From Epichloe hybrida (lineage: Eukaryota > Ascomycota > Sordariomycetes > Hypocreales > Clavicipitaceae): a stretch of DNA of 64,000 nt. Positions 1-11,235 of the stretch are shown here, in pieces (the stretch's first letter is position 1; each line of letters starts with the position of its first letter). Made by a program: the position numbers and the translations under genes. Under the pieces are notes generated by a model. The model was not told the DNA's origin and did no database searches. It worked only from the letters and a program-made list of their open reading frames with translations. Location of the stretch: assembly GCA_019022495.1 (NCBI GenBank), contig JAFEKR010000003.1, forward strand, positions 1 to 64,000, in the 5' to 3' direction.

Positions 1-1876
1 TCCACCGTGTTTGCGCTTTCCCTACCATCGTCGCCCCCGTCCAACGCACTTCTCGGAGGAGTATGCCCGCCAGGCCTGTTTGTGCTGTTCGTCTTGTGAG
101 GAGGGAGTTGTGCTAACAGCTAACAGGCAACAGCTTCTTGAACCTTCTTGAAACGCCTCCTGGGCGGGTGGATAAAGTCCGAAGGCCATGCCATGCACAT
201 GCACATGCATTCTGGAGCCCTTTTATTTTTATTTTTTTATTCAATCTGGCGGCCGCCCACCCAGAGTGAGTGGGTGGGTCTGGGGCGACTGCAAGCCCCG
301 CCTTCATTTCCTCGTCGGCCACTTCGGCGAGGTGACAAGCGGGAAGCCAGTTGAGTGCATTTGACTGCATTTGACTGTGGAGAGGATTCGAGGAAAGTTT
401 TCATCATTTTGGGTTCGCCTGCCAGGATGGCTGGCGGCCAATCGGCAATTGAGCGAAAGCGCTCAGCCACAGGTCCATTGAACCAATCCATTCTCCCCTG
501 TTATTAACTTATGTGATGTGAAGCATGGCGGCGACGTCGGGAGGTGATGGTGTAAGATGGCACACTCTCACTTTGGGTGGTTTTAATTTTTGGATGAATG
601 CAATTCGTGCGGTGCTTCGCAATTACACCGAGCACGCCCTCTGTCAAATGCGGCTTTTTTTTTTCTTTCGCTCCTGGTAAAGTTGACTCAGTCCGGAAAG
701 TCAAGTCAGTCGGCAGGAGGCGGCGGCGGCGGCGAACGAGGCTTGTGATGTGATAATCGCACCGAGACCATCAGGATTCAGATGCAACCTGGGGGCTTAC
801 AGGGTGCAAGCCAACAAGCCCATGATAGGCGCCTAGCTTGTCGTCTGTGGCTCATGAAACTCCGCCCATTCCGTCTTGGTGTTGCACTTGTTGATACTGT
901 GACGCGCCCAGCTTGCAAATTCGGGCTCCGTATGTACATATCTTCGGCCTGGATGGAATGTTTCGAAGCCCCTACATAATCCGTACATACAGTGTAAATT
1001 ATGCGGCTTGTACAACTCCGTGCCGTCTTGTGATTGATATCCCTTTGTGGAACCCGTTGACCTCGGAGACCTCGGTGGTCCGTAATAATACCTTACCAGC
1101 TCCCATTTTCATGGCAGGAAATCAAGGTTCACGTCCATCCCGTTGTGGAGCAAGCGAAGAAGGGGAAGAAGAAGGTTTTACCCCGACAGGATAAACTCCA
1201 GAATGTCATCGCCAACTCCTCATCCTCCGCGCCCCTCCCCCTCCAGAATCAGACAAGACGAAAGGAGAAGAAATGGCAAACGTTGGGAGCGGCCAAACCT
1301 TGTTTCCCCAAGGTACCAAGGTCACCCACGAATCAAAGCCCACGTCGTCCCGCAGCATTTGGTGCGATGGCCGGCGTTCAGCGATAAACTTTGAGCACCT
1401 GCAGGGGAGCTCCCAGCCCCAAAGATCCATGGCTTGTCCTACGAGTCAGTCAATCGACAAGTCTCAAACTTAATGAATTACTGTAGATCAGCTTGCTGAG
1501 AAAGCGTGGGCTGGCAAGGCAGTCGAGCCTGTGTGATTTTCTGGAGTTTGCCGGCCAATTTCCCCGAGAACGGATCTTCCCTATCCGCGATGGCCGAGCC
1601 CTGAAAAAAAAAATGACAAGTCAAAATTGGACTGTACTAGATCAGTCCGGACTCGGTAATACGGCAAGGAAAGCCCCTCGTGATTGAATCGTGGCGTACT
1701 GAGACTACTACTCTCAAGGGTACTTGGGCAGATGCAATTAGGGAAAACACGGAATGGAGATACGGCAAGAAGGGCTAGAACTTTCCAGGTCGAAAACCTA
1801 CCACCCATGTCTTGTAGGCCGATTGGACGTGAAAATTGTTGCTGTGAATGGGTTCCAGATTCACGCGAGCGGAAAC

Positions 1877-1938
1877 AGAGAGAGAAAGAGAGAGAAAGAG
1901 AGAGAAAGAGAGAGAAAGAGAGAGAAAGAGAGAGAGAG
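1877..1938. repeat. Purine 10-mer tandem repeat (AGAGAGAAAG)n
   Basis: About six head-to-tail copies of AGAGAGAAAG form an uninterrupted purine tract. It reads as low-complexity RE/KE peptide in every frame, so the open frames across it carry no evidence of coding. Confidence 0.9.
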
Positions 1939-2600
1939 TGAGAGATAGAGAAAGAGGACGGATAAGCGCCTTGTTGCGGCATGAACGACACCTTTCTCTT
2001 CCTGTGTGGTATCTAGCCGTGCTACAGCATAGTTATCGCAAAAGGTCAACACAACTTTGTCCTTATGCACAGCGTGCCGTAGCAGGCCTGGCTTTTTGGC
2101 CGTGATTAATCCGTATTGCGTGCAGGGTCTGGCTTGGAGATCTCGCGTTATTGTTTCCCCCAGAAATGGTTTCCAGGAAAGTTCAAATCTATTGGTCGCG
2201 GACTGGAGCCCGACGGACCCACACACGACCGAGCCCTTTCAACGTGCGCGATTGCGATCCAGAATAAGCAACTTGCCCTCTGCGCATCTTTCAATGGGAG
2301 AATCCTCAAAATCGCGTCGGGAGAACGAGCGATCGCGACGGTTTCGCGAAATCGTGATGCTGGAACCGATTAGGGGTTCGTACAAATGCACCGCTGCCGT
2401 GCCGCTTGTGATGAACGCCATGTCCGGATTAAGTCGGTTGGGGGGAGGAGTGTTCCAATATAAACTTTTTTGACCAGTCAACAAGGGGAAATGAACCAAG
2501 AACAAAAAAAGGGCGTTTATGTACTCCAAACTGTGTATAATTGAGACATTATGATGATGCGGCCAACGGGACTGCATGTCCAATGTTCAAGAAACCGGAA

Positions 2601-2662
2601 GCCTCCCTTCCATGATTCCACGAGATGAGCCTCCCTTGCCCATGATTCCACGAGATGATCGC
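2601..2662. repeat. Two-copy direct repeat of about 30 bp
   Basis: The words CATGATTCCACGAGATGA and CTCCCTT(G/C)CC recur with a period of about 30 bp. This is a simple local duplication with no associated gene. Confidence 0.8.
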
Positions 2663-5600
2663 TTGTGGGCGATGGAATCGGATGTGAGAACTGTCACTCG
2701 CCTTGGCGACAGAGTTAAGATGCTCTGTCCGTCTCTGCAGGAGTTTCAGGCTTTCATCAAAGTCTTCCCTCGGATCCCTCATCAGCCATCGAGAATCTTG
2801 CACCAAATCTCGAAAGGACTTCTTGCATCGTGATGGGTCCACGCCGCCTAGCGCAACGGAAACGGGGGACACGTGCGTGAGTCCCGTCGTTCATCGGTCA
2901 AAGACCGTTTGACGGTCGTCCGTTTTGTTACATAAGGAAAGAAATAGGCCCTGCAGAGTTGGAGAACCCCCCACCCCTCCAAACTGCATCCATCTCATCG
3001 TACACGATCGGTCACGGCCGTAATTCCTGTATATATGTATGTAACCAGATGCGCGGTCCCTGTAAGAGCTGCTAGTCCTGCTAGCCATGATAAGGATCAA
3101 CTCTTCAGTCTCTGTCAAGTTAGGTCCAGTCGCAACTTTGTAGATGTGTTTCAGAAAATAATGCTCTCTTTGTGTGATGTGATATGATGCAGCCTGACTG
3201 AGTTGCAAGTCGATACGGAGCACTCCGTATCGGGAAGAAGATCGAAGAATTTACCCCACCATCATCATCAAATGTCCTATATATATATGTATGTACGCTC
3301 CTGGAGTTGGTGGAAAATGCCGGAAACGTGGTGTTTCCAGGGATTGTGAAATTGAGAATTCTCAAGTGATAAACGACAACATGGGAGTGAGAGTTATCTG
3401 AAACGGCTAGACAAGCATCACGCCTCCAACTTTTCATCAGACTGCTTTGACTGCAGGGATATAGCGAGCTGTAAACCTACCTCTGGGTTGGATACGAGTT
3501 ACCAGGTCGAACATCTGATACCTTGACGATGCCAAAGACACGACGCCAAGGCGGGCGTGTGTGCGTGTGTGCGTGTGCAAAGAGTCGTTGTGTAATCAAG
3601 TCGTTGTCTTGGTGCAATGTTAACGGCGTTGATTCTTGGACTTTGCCAGTGACGGATCGACCCCCCGCAGCGTTGGTGAGGACTCGGTTTCTGCGCCGGA
3701 AGGGTTCGATTGGAATGCGGCGCGACAAACGGTTCGATCAAGTGGCGCGAGGTCAAGCAAGGTCAATGCCGGGTGACCGATCCTTTGGGTTTTCCCGTCA
3801 AACCGTCATCGTAAGCTCTCGTCTTGGTGTTGCCAAGGATCGAAGATTGGCAGGGCCATCAAGAGTCCCCGACGGCGCTAAGCCACTTCAAGCTACTCGA
3901 CAATCCGACCTCCCCCAACCAAGTAGCAAAACCTCTGTGCATAAACACAACACACGCACGCGTCCAGAGAGGCGGAAGGAGACATGGTTGAGATGATGCA
4001 TATACCGGGGGAGGGCAGACATGTCTCCAAAGTCAGGGACTTGTCGTGCATGAGCCCAGCTTTTCTCCGCTGCAATTAAAAGTGACTGGTGCTACGCCGC
4101 ACGTCAGGCCAGGAACATGCACACACGTTGTACATTTGTTCTTCTGTCTGTTCTAGCGCATTATTTACCATTGCTTGCGTGCACCCGTGCCGGTGCAGAC
4201 AGAAGTTTGGAGTTGGTCTCCAACAAGGATAGGCGCCTGCCTGCCTGAATGTGAATGATGCTTGAAGGCCGCGTAATGAATAATGCCCTTCATCAGTGAA
4301 TACATAATGAATACCCTGTCGGGGTGACTCATCCCGGCCCGCGCGCTTCTTTGCATACCGAGTACAGGTACCGCAAACGGTTGGCCTGCCGATAATACAT
4401 ATGTTCCAGTCACTTGCAAACAAAGCGAGATGCATAATGATGGCCTCAAACAGGCAACTTGATGTCGCAGAAGGCTACATGTATTCACAAAAAAGATGCG
4501 ACGCTTACGAATTACTGCAGGGGCCTTTTGAATCAGAAGACACGTCTCCCCTGATATTAATGCGAGAAGTAGACATGTTTCAGTTCGTCATAAGCCTCAG
4601 ACGCAATCCTTGTCGTCAACCGGCTTCATCGGCGCCGCAACGACACATCGATTTCCTTCAACGTGGCAACATTTTAACATTTGTATGTATTAGTGGCTTC
4701 CCATCTGAACTGACAGGATTGATGCATTGTTTCTTGGTTTTTTTTTTTTTTTTTTTCAACAACGTCCAAGCTGCAGTGGGTCACAGCGGGCTGTGTATTA
4801 CCAGGCAGCAGGTCAGCAATTACTTCGGTGCCACTGCTACCCAATCAACGCACCAGACCAGACCTCAACCTCTCAGACCTCACCTCTTACGCCTCACCTC
4901 TTACGCCTCACCTCTTACGCCTCTCTTTTGCTCGACCCCACTGTTGCCCAAGTGTACATATGTACAATGGAGTAAGCCCGCGGTGGCTTGGCTGACGTCT
5001 GTAGCCGACGAACAGGCCGAGAAGAAATGGCTTGTTGTTGCTTGCTCTCCGAGAGCTCCGTCTTGGCATCGCGAATTAGTATGTCCATGTACATATGTAC
5101 GTCGTAGAAGCGGGCTCCATGTTTCATAATTTCCAGAAATTACCCTGCGCTATACTCCGAACATGATGGCCGATATCCCGAACGGAAGGCTACTTTTGCA
5201 ACCTCACGATGCCCATATGGGCCGGCGGCAGAGCCGTTTAGTTTTTCAAGCCCAGCTCGCGAGGCGTTGGAGGCACATCCGGCCTCCTGAATCGAGGGAC
5301 TGACTGACTGAGTGCCTTGGCCAGTGCACGAGGGGGGTTTTGCATGGCCATGCAATTAATTAGATCTACGTACATGTAGTGCTCGGAAATCTCCCTGTTT
5401 GTTTGGGGGCGTGGGTGTGAGAATGACGCTGCTTTCCATGAACATGAAAATATGCCAGTTGGGCCACGCTTCGAATAATGACAGAGCTCTACATAGTCCG
5501 TAGGGTGGTGGGCACTGATTTTCAACATCGCACGGAGTAGCTGCTAGTCTGTTCGGTATTTTGCAAGTGCGCTTCTCAACGCACAAGGAGACACCGAACG

Positions 5601-5864
5601 GCGGGGTGATCCGTTCGGGGTGATCTTGTTGTGACCAACTTTGAACAGCAGCCCAGTCAGTGGTCGAGTGGCTGCGTGGCTGGGTGGATCAACCACCCGT
5701 TGATATGGTCTCATGTCAGTGCGAGATTGAGCTTGGCACAAAATATTATGGGCTTGCCAAGTTTCGCTTCACTTGATGGCTTGTCAGGCTGAACCAGTTG
5801 AAGGATTTGGCTCCCGAGTCCTGACACTAGGGTGAACTGGGTGAACTGGGTGAATAATAATTCT

Positions 5865-5912
5865 ACTCCGTAGTCCACTCCGTAGTCCACTCCGTAGTCC
5901 ACTCCGTAGTCT
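5865..5912. repeat. 12-bp tandem array ACTCCGTAGTCC x4
   Basis: Four copies of ACTCCGTAGTCC (the last ends in T), with a degenerate fifth start after them. Each unit carries the core TCCGTAG that also builds the larger array at 25533-25637, so the two arrays share one dispersed seed motif. Confidence 0.95.
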
Positions 5913-6969
5913 ACTCCGGTAGACTGATCCGTGCTCCGTATGGCAGGTATTGGGATCGTACGACACTGTCGTTGAACGACAGTTGAACGAGGCCTCCACT
6001 TTCTCAACAAGGAAAGAACGTCTGAAGCAGTGAAGCCTAATGGCGGCGCGGCCCAAGATCCGGGCCTGGTCCTTGGTTTTCGCGACGTGAAAAGCAAGCT
6101 TAGGTAAGATTGGTGTCCAAGCGCGGGAAGCACGGGAGTCCAGATGTCTGCAGTGGGCTTCTTCTGCTTCTTCCGCCTGCCTTGGTGCGGTCTGGCTGGC
6201 AGGAGCTGGCACGCCGGCTCGCATACGTGCATAAAATGCAATACATGCCGCCCAGACTTCTTGTCGACACGCCCCCTCACACGCCCCTTTGCACGCCCAG
6301 TTCCTGTATCCACCCACGTCGTCTGACTGCTTATTTCTTAGAAACCTTGAGGTACGCGGCCAAAGCCGATCCTGGCACTCCGTATCCTGGCATTGAGTTG
6401 AGCCTAGCCAGCATCGACGATCAAGCTGTTACACACCTTACACACCTTACACACCTTGAGCAAGGCCGTGGATCCATCCTCTCTGTTAGCCATCGCAATA
6501 CCCTTTTTAACTCTACCCATCCCTTCCGGACATTACTTTATCAAGCCCCCTTCCCCTTCCTCCCCATCCACCCCTTCACTCATCTGCCTGCTCTTCCCTA
6601 TCACGCACCCCCTTTTTTTCTTAGGAATCATTCTTTCCATACCGAGCTTCGAGCACCTGATGCTCCTACACTCCGAACAAGAATCGCAGCAGCCGTCGTT
6701 GACTTTGTGTCCAAGACCACAACACCCTTGACCTCGAAACCAGTGCACGACTCGAGGACCCTACCAAAACTGTTCACTTTGGCCTCAAATTATACTATTG
6801 GAAAGATCCCAACACATCAGCTTCGTTCCCGCGCCGATCCTCTCCCTTCGAATCTTTTACCGAAAGCCGATCTCTACATTATTTCGACACGTCGCACTAT
6901 ACTAGAGGCTTCATCCAAATCGGGTGTAGACACATGCGCCAACTGCTGTCAGCTATAGATATATCAGCC

Positions 6970-7254
6970 ATGTCTTCCACCACCGCCCTCCCGTCTCACC
7001 CTTATAGATCATCATCCTCTGCCTCCTCCTCCTCTGGACACTCCACCGACACATCCTCCATTTCTGGCTATCGACGCAGCATGGATTCTTCTGCCCCTCG
7101 ACTTGTTGCCTCTGTCGAGATACTGCGCTGCATGCGTTGTGCTCGGTCAGTTGAAGCCACATCGACAGACGATGTAAGCTCCACTGGCATGGTTCGCATC
7201 GCCCACAACCTGTATTATTGCGAGCGTTGCGCAAAGATGGTTGGGTACAAATGA
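6970..7254 (+). CDS. Small conserved-looking CxxC...CxxC protein
   Basis: A 94-residue single-exon frame. The first 45 residues are Ser/Thr/Pro-rich and low in complexity. The C-terminal half carries two CxxC pairs, CMRC near residue 50 and CERC near residue 86, and ends in MVGYK. This spacing suggests a small zinc-binding knuckle. I recall similar short proteins of unknown function in sordariomycetes, but I cannot name a family. I chose ATG 6970 because the in-frame ATG at 6934 would only add non-conserved residues. The gene stands alone behind a long pyrimidine-rich leader. A spurious frame is possible, but the paired cysteines and the clean C terminus argue for a real gene. Confidence 0.6.
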   Translation: MSSTTALPSHPYRSSSSASSSSGHSTDTSSISGYRRSMDSSAPRLVASVEILRCMRCARSVEATSTDDVSSTGMVRIAHNLYYCERCAKMVGYK

Positions 7255-9940
7255 GCCATCAACGAACCTCAATACAGAACGAACACATGACTGCTAGCGA
7301 GGGCGCAACTTGTTCAGTGACGAACTCATGATCTTACACACCCCAATCAGCGCATACCTTTGCGTGTACACGGACAGGCAGCGCAAACTTTTGTTACATA
7401 ATACCAAATTTTCCATTTTTTTCCCCAGCGATAGGATACCCCACCCCCTTCTCCCTGAGAAAACATGTGTAGCTGCGAGTCGGCTCCAGGACGCTTTCCA
7501 CGCGACTGCCCGGGGGATCGCCGGTCACCACACGCAATGAACCGAGGGACGATCTATCGGTCTGACATGGCGCGGCGGATACTTGGTGTTCTCGCCCATA
7601 TCGACAAGATTGAGTGCGAAACATGACTCCAGCTGGTTCTGTCGAACATACACCTCCATCTTCACGATACTGCCATTTCGGTCATGGTGTACGGATTTCC
7701 CAGACGAGGTGCCATTGACGAGCAAGAGGTTTCCGTTGCCGGATTCGGTCGCACTCTGGTAGTGACGTGGAACGGCAACATCAAATTCGGTGACATTCTC
7801 CTACAACAATGCTGCAAGCGGTGTGGCGCCATTGTTCTCTCAAAATATCGACTCGGAAAAATTGGTGGTCAAATGAATCGGATAGACTTGCTATGGCAGA
7901 TGGAAGAAGAATTTTTTGTGGAGGGCATCATTAAGAGAGGCTATGACGGTACATTTCAAACAACCGCATTCAAGCCATGGGCTCGATTATATCATTGGCC
8001 AAGGCATGGCCCCTGAACGAGTGCAGGCGCTTGTAAATTCAAGATGTATTGCCGCAAGGTATTTATTTATGCATGGACTGTCGCGCAGCAGGCTTGCTCG
8101 GAAAGCAAAGGATAGAATGAAGTGGAACAAGACATGTCAGGTTTTTTGACCTCGATGAAAACATATTGCGGTCCTCTGCTTTGCGAACGTGAACGCAATA
8201 ACGTGTGCTCAGGAACGCTTTAGGCTATGTTTCGGATCCCAAAGAGGCTTTTATAAACATGACGCACGACGGACGATTGCAAGGCTGTGCCGGACCCTTT
8301 TTTGTCTTGTACTTGGTATGCAGAGTGGTGTTGATTTGCTCTACACACGAAGCACACGTGTATCAGCGGCAAACATTCCCTTCGTATCTGCACCTACTTT
8401 TTGCACCTACATGTGTGTACAGGGCTACAACACAGGGAACAGTGGGCCCTTTCATGCCCTGAAACGAAACCCATCCACCCCGTCCCACTGGCACTGGGTG
8501 CTGGCAACGCACGTTTTTTTGACTGTACTTTTCCACCAATGACGAGCTGGGGCCCTGCCAAGATGCACATGGCACATGTACGGAGACGAGACGAGTTGGT
8601 TCCCGCTCAAAAAAAGGGGCGTCCCGGAATTTCCTGTCCGCCTCGCAGCTGGGGGCTTGGTCTGACGTCCATTCAATAAACAAGACCAGACTGGATGGGC
8701 CGATCGTAGGGGGGGAACTTGTGGCCACGCCCACCCGTTGTCTCGCAGGGGCGCTGAATCATGTGATTTTACGGATTGGGGTTGGCTTGGACGCAGCAGC
8801 AACAGCAGCTGGGCGGTGAATTTGTGTTGTCGTGAAGTGCGGTGAAAGTCAGATCTGATTTCGAAAACTGGCGGGGACGGGCATGTCAGCCCGACGAGGA
8901 GATGCCTGGGTTCGGTCTTTTTTTCTTTTCTTTCTGGGAGATTCACGACGTGGCTGCGGCAGGATGAAACGCGCCTTTGCTACAAAGTTGACGGGATGAC
9001 TCGGAAGGCGCTGTGGAATTAACTACATTTTTGCCTGCGACAACTGGCCGGGGTGCTTCGCTTCGTCGCTTCTTTTGGTTTTCAAAATTGGAAATGAAAT
9101 AGAGAAATGGCCGGGCCGTGGCTGTTGAGGAACAGCAAGCAGGGGGTTTTTTTTGTCGGGCCATGGCGGTAACTGCGGATCGGGAGTCATGATACACTTT
9201 TGGGTATTATTGTCGCGAGCTATTCCTGTCTCCGGAGCTACGTAGCATGTGTATTGGGAGAGGGTAATTACATATCACACCCCCTTCGAGCTGGGCGCAA
9301 GTTGCGCACACCCGCCGGGGGCCCCTTGCGACTTGGGCCGTCCGGATCAATCCGTGGACGAGTCCGTAGAGAAAATATTACGTGAATGCAGATTGTGGAT
9401 TCTCTGGTTGTTGAAATGAATTGGACCGTGGTTTCCCTCCCGTGAGGGAACAAGAGGAAAGAACCCCCCCCGGTCTGACCGGCCCTCGGTTAGACGGAGC
9501 TTTTTTTTTTTTCTTTTGTCTTTTTTTTCCCCTTTCCCCTCTGTGGTAGGGCTGGCTTGCATAATTAATGAAGACGCTCGTGCGACTAACACTCGAGCCT
9601 TTTTGGTCGTCGGTTTGGCCTCGCGCCTCGCGTCGACTTTCGAGGAGCGGAAAGAGTCATGATTGCGTGCAGATGCAAAGCGACGACGCACCACACCACC
9701 GATGTCATTGTGCATTCTGTCCTTGCGACTTGCGACTTGTGACTTGCATGCTTTTCTGCCCTGCAATTAGGCACGACCCGAAGCCTTTCGGGCCCGACGA
9801 CTCGGAATGCCATGTGCGTCTCGCTAATACGACGCTGTACCTGGCTGAAGGGCTGAAAGGGCCGAAGGACTATTGCCTGCCAAGACGCTATGCTATTATG
9901 TGTATGCCACGACATGCCATAATATCATGCTATAATACTG

Positions 9941-10008
9941 TGCCATGCCATGCCATGCCATGCCATGCTGTGCCATGCTGTGCCATGCTGTGCCATGCTG
10001 TGCTGTGC
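9941..10008. repeat. TGCCA/TGCTG pentamer repeat
   Basis: Consecutive TGCCA units grade into a 10-bp TGCCATGCTG unit repeated about four times. It is a simple-sequence tract within non-coding DNA. Confidence 0.9.
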
Positions 10009-10369
10009 GATGGGTTGGTTGCACGCTGTACAATGAATGTGTGTCTCTTCGTTGAAGCAACAGCAAATTTTGCTCTCGGAAATAACCACTCCTTGGCCTG
10101 CAGTAGTCTTGCTCTATTTCAGGTGGCACGTAAAACATAGTAGCAGGCCAAGACTGCAAGACGTCAAGCATCATCATCACCATCTTTCGTAAACTCCTCT
10201 TCCCCGCATGTCGGCCGTCAACTTGCAGCTGCAGCTAGGAATTTTCCTTGGGAAAATAATCTTCCTCACATGATTAAACCAACCCCTCCTCCCCTCACTT
10301 CGCCGTGACCTCACTGTGCAGGTGGCAGCCCCCTTCGCCAAGAGAAAAAAAAAAAAAGATCTCTAGCCC

Positions 10370-10530
10370 CCATGCGAGGAAACTGCTGTTGTCGTTGTTA
10401 CCGAGTTCCTGGGTCTGTCCAGCTCCACATCCACAGCCAGCCTCTGGGTCCATCATTCCATGAATGGGGAAAACTGCCGTTGTTGTCGTTACCGAGTTCT
10501 TGGGTCTGTCCCACCCACTCTGGGTCCGCC
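10370..10530. repeat. Imperfect tandem duplication of about 85 bp
   Basis: Two segments share, in order, CATG, GGAAAACTGC-like sequence, TTGTCGTT, ACCGAGTTC(C/T)TGGGTCTGTCC and CTCTGGGTCC. The first spans about 10372-10450 and the second about 10460-10532. The copies have diverged, so the duplication is not recent. Confidence 0.75.
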
Positions 10531-10802
10531 GCCCGCACCGTTGTCGCACATGCGTCACGGGGAAAACCGACAGGCTCTCCACGCATGAAATACATGCACC
10601 TTGTCGGATGCGGGACTGCCCTGTTCTTGGTTCAGAGCCTTCTCGTTGTCGTTGCTGAGTGGCATTTCCTCGTGAAGAGCATGGCGCATCTTGCAGGGAA
10701 TTAGCAAATTTGCTTCTTGGAAGAAGGAAGGAAATCATGAAATCATAAGCCACGCCCAGTGATAATAGATAGTTTAACGGGGGCGCCGGGACCAAGATCC
10801 TT

Positions 10803-10900
10803 GCGGCCATAGATTAGCTGGGAGATCGTCAGACTGAAGTTAAACTTCAATCCTACGGATGCCTATCTGAAGGTCGTGTGTTCGAGTCACACTGGCCGCA
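10803..10900 (+). tRNA. tRNA-Phe (anticodon GAA) with a 25-nt intron
   Basis: The acceptor stem GCGGCCA pairs with TGGCCGC, followed by discriminator A. The D arm (stem GATT/GATC), anticodon stem (TCAGA/TCTGA) and T arm (GTGTG TTCGAGT CACAC) are all present. The anticodon GAA lies at 10836-10838. An intron at 10840-10864 sits at the canonical 37/38 position and contains TTCA, complementary to the anticodon, as expected for tRNA endonuclease recognition. Removing it leaves a 73-nt tRNA. A run of T residues beginning at about 10908 is the likely RNA polymerase III terminator. Confidence 0.97.
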
Positions 10901-10907
10901 ATTGTTC

Positions 10908-10915
10908 ATTTTTTT
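10908..10915 (+). terminator. Pol III oligo-T terminator of tRNA-Phe
   Basis: An oligo-T run begins about 8 nt past the tRNA 3' end, the usual fungal RNA polymerase III stop signal. The A-rich tract that follows is not part of it. Confidence 0.7.
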
Positions 10916-11235
10916 GGAAAAAAAAAAAGAAGGAAAAAACTTCTCTTCTCCTGAATGGTTAGAGTAGGAAGAGAGATGGATTTGGGCGGGTGCTGCCCTC
11001 CTTTGAAGTGGCCTCGCAGATGGAAAGCGTCAGGAAACGAGTGCAGAAAGAACACGCAGTTTCACCCACCAAGTTCGCAAAAATAGTGCTGGGAATGTCA
11101 CGGTTTGATATAGTAATTGTAGCATTCAAGAAAAATCAAACTCCCTACGCCGCCGCCGAGATGCCACCTGCTCGTGCCCCCCCCCCCCCACCATCATGCG
11201 CTGATTGAGAATGTCCTAGTTACGCAAATCCCAAA
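10916..11235. other. Spacer between tRNA-Phe and the primase 3' end
   Basis: A-rich DNA after the Pol III terminator, then the probable 3' UTR of the minus-strand primase gene. A C-run lies near 11178. No gene seen. Confidence 0.6.

Larger units (their letters stand above)
1..6969. other. Long gene-poor intergenic region
   Basis: I see no gene I can support in this stretch. Open frames are short, overlap on both strands and match no family I recognise. It holds a GA-rich 10-mer repeat (1877-1938), a 30-bp direct duplication (about 2601-2660), a T19 run (4738-4756), an ACTCCGTAGTCC tandem array (5865-5912) and three copies of a 10-bp CACCTTACA-type unit (about 6430-6458). It also has several TCCGTA and GTACATATGTAC words, for example near 928, 4955 and 5087. 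The pyrimidine-rich part from about 6480 to 6960 is probably the promoter and 5' leader of the small gene at 6970. Confidence 0.6.
7255..10802. other. Intergenic region before the tRNA
   Basis: I can support no gene here. It contains a CCATG/CTGTG pentamer repeat (9941-10008), an imperfect duplication (about 10370-10530) and several poly-T runs. A minus-strand frame ending near 7528 that might be a terminal exon is discussed among the rejected items. Confidence 0.5.

Noticed and set aside
5711..6317. Two overlapping minus-strand frames of about 180-200 residues
   Set aside because: Much of their length is translated ACTCCGTAGTCC repeat (YGVD/LRSG), and the rest has no recognisable domain.
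7528..7800. Minus-strand frame with coding-like composition ending ...PSVHCVW, preceded by a possible TTGTAG acceptor
   Set aside because: No upstream exon with a start or a recognisable domain could be joined, and the same DNA is also open on the plus strand. Left out as unsupported, though transcript data could revive it.
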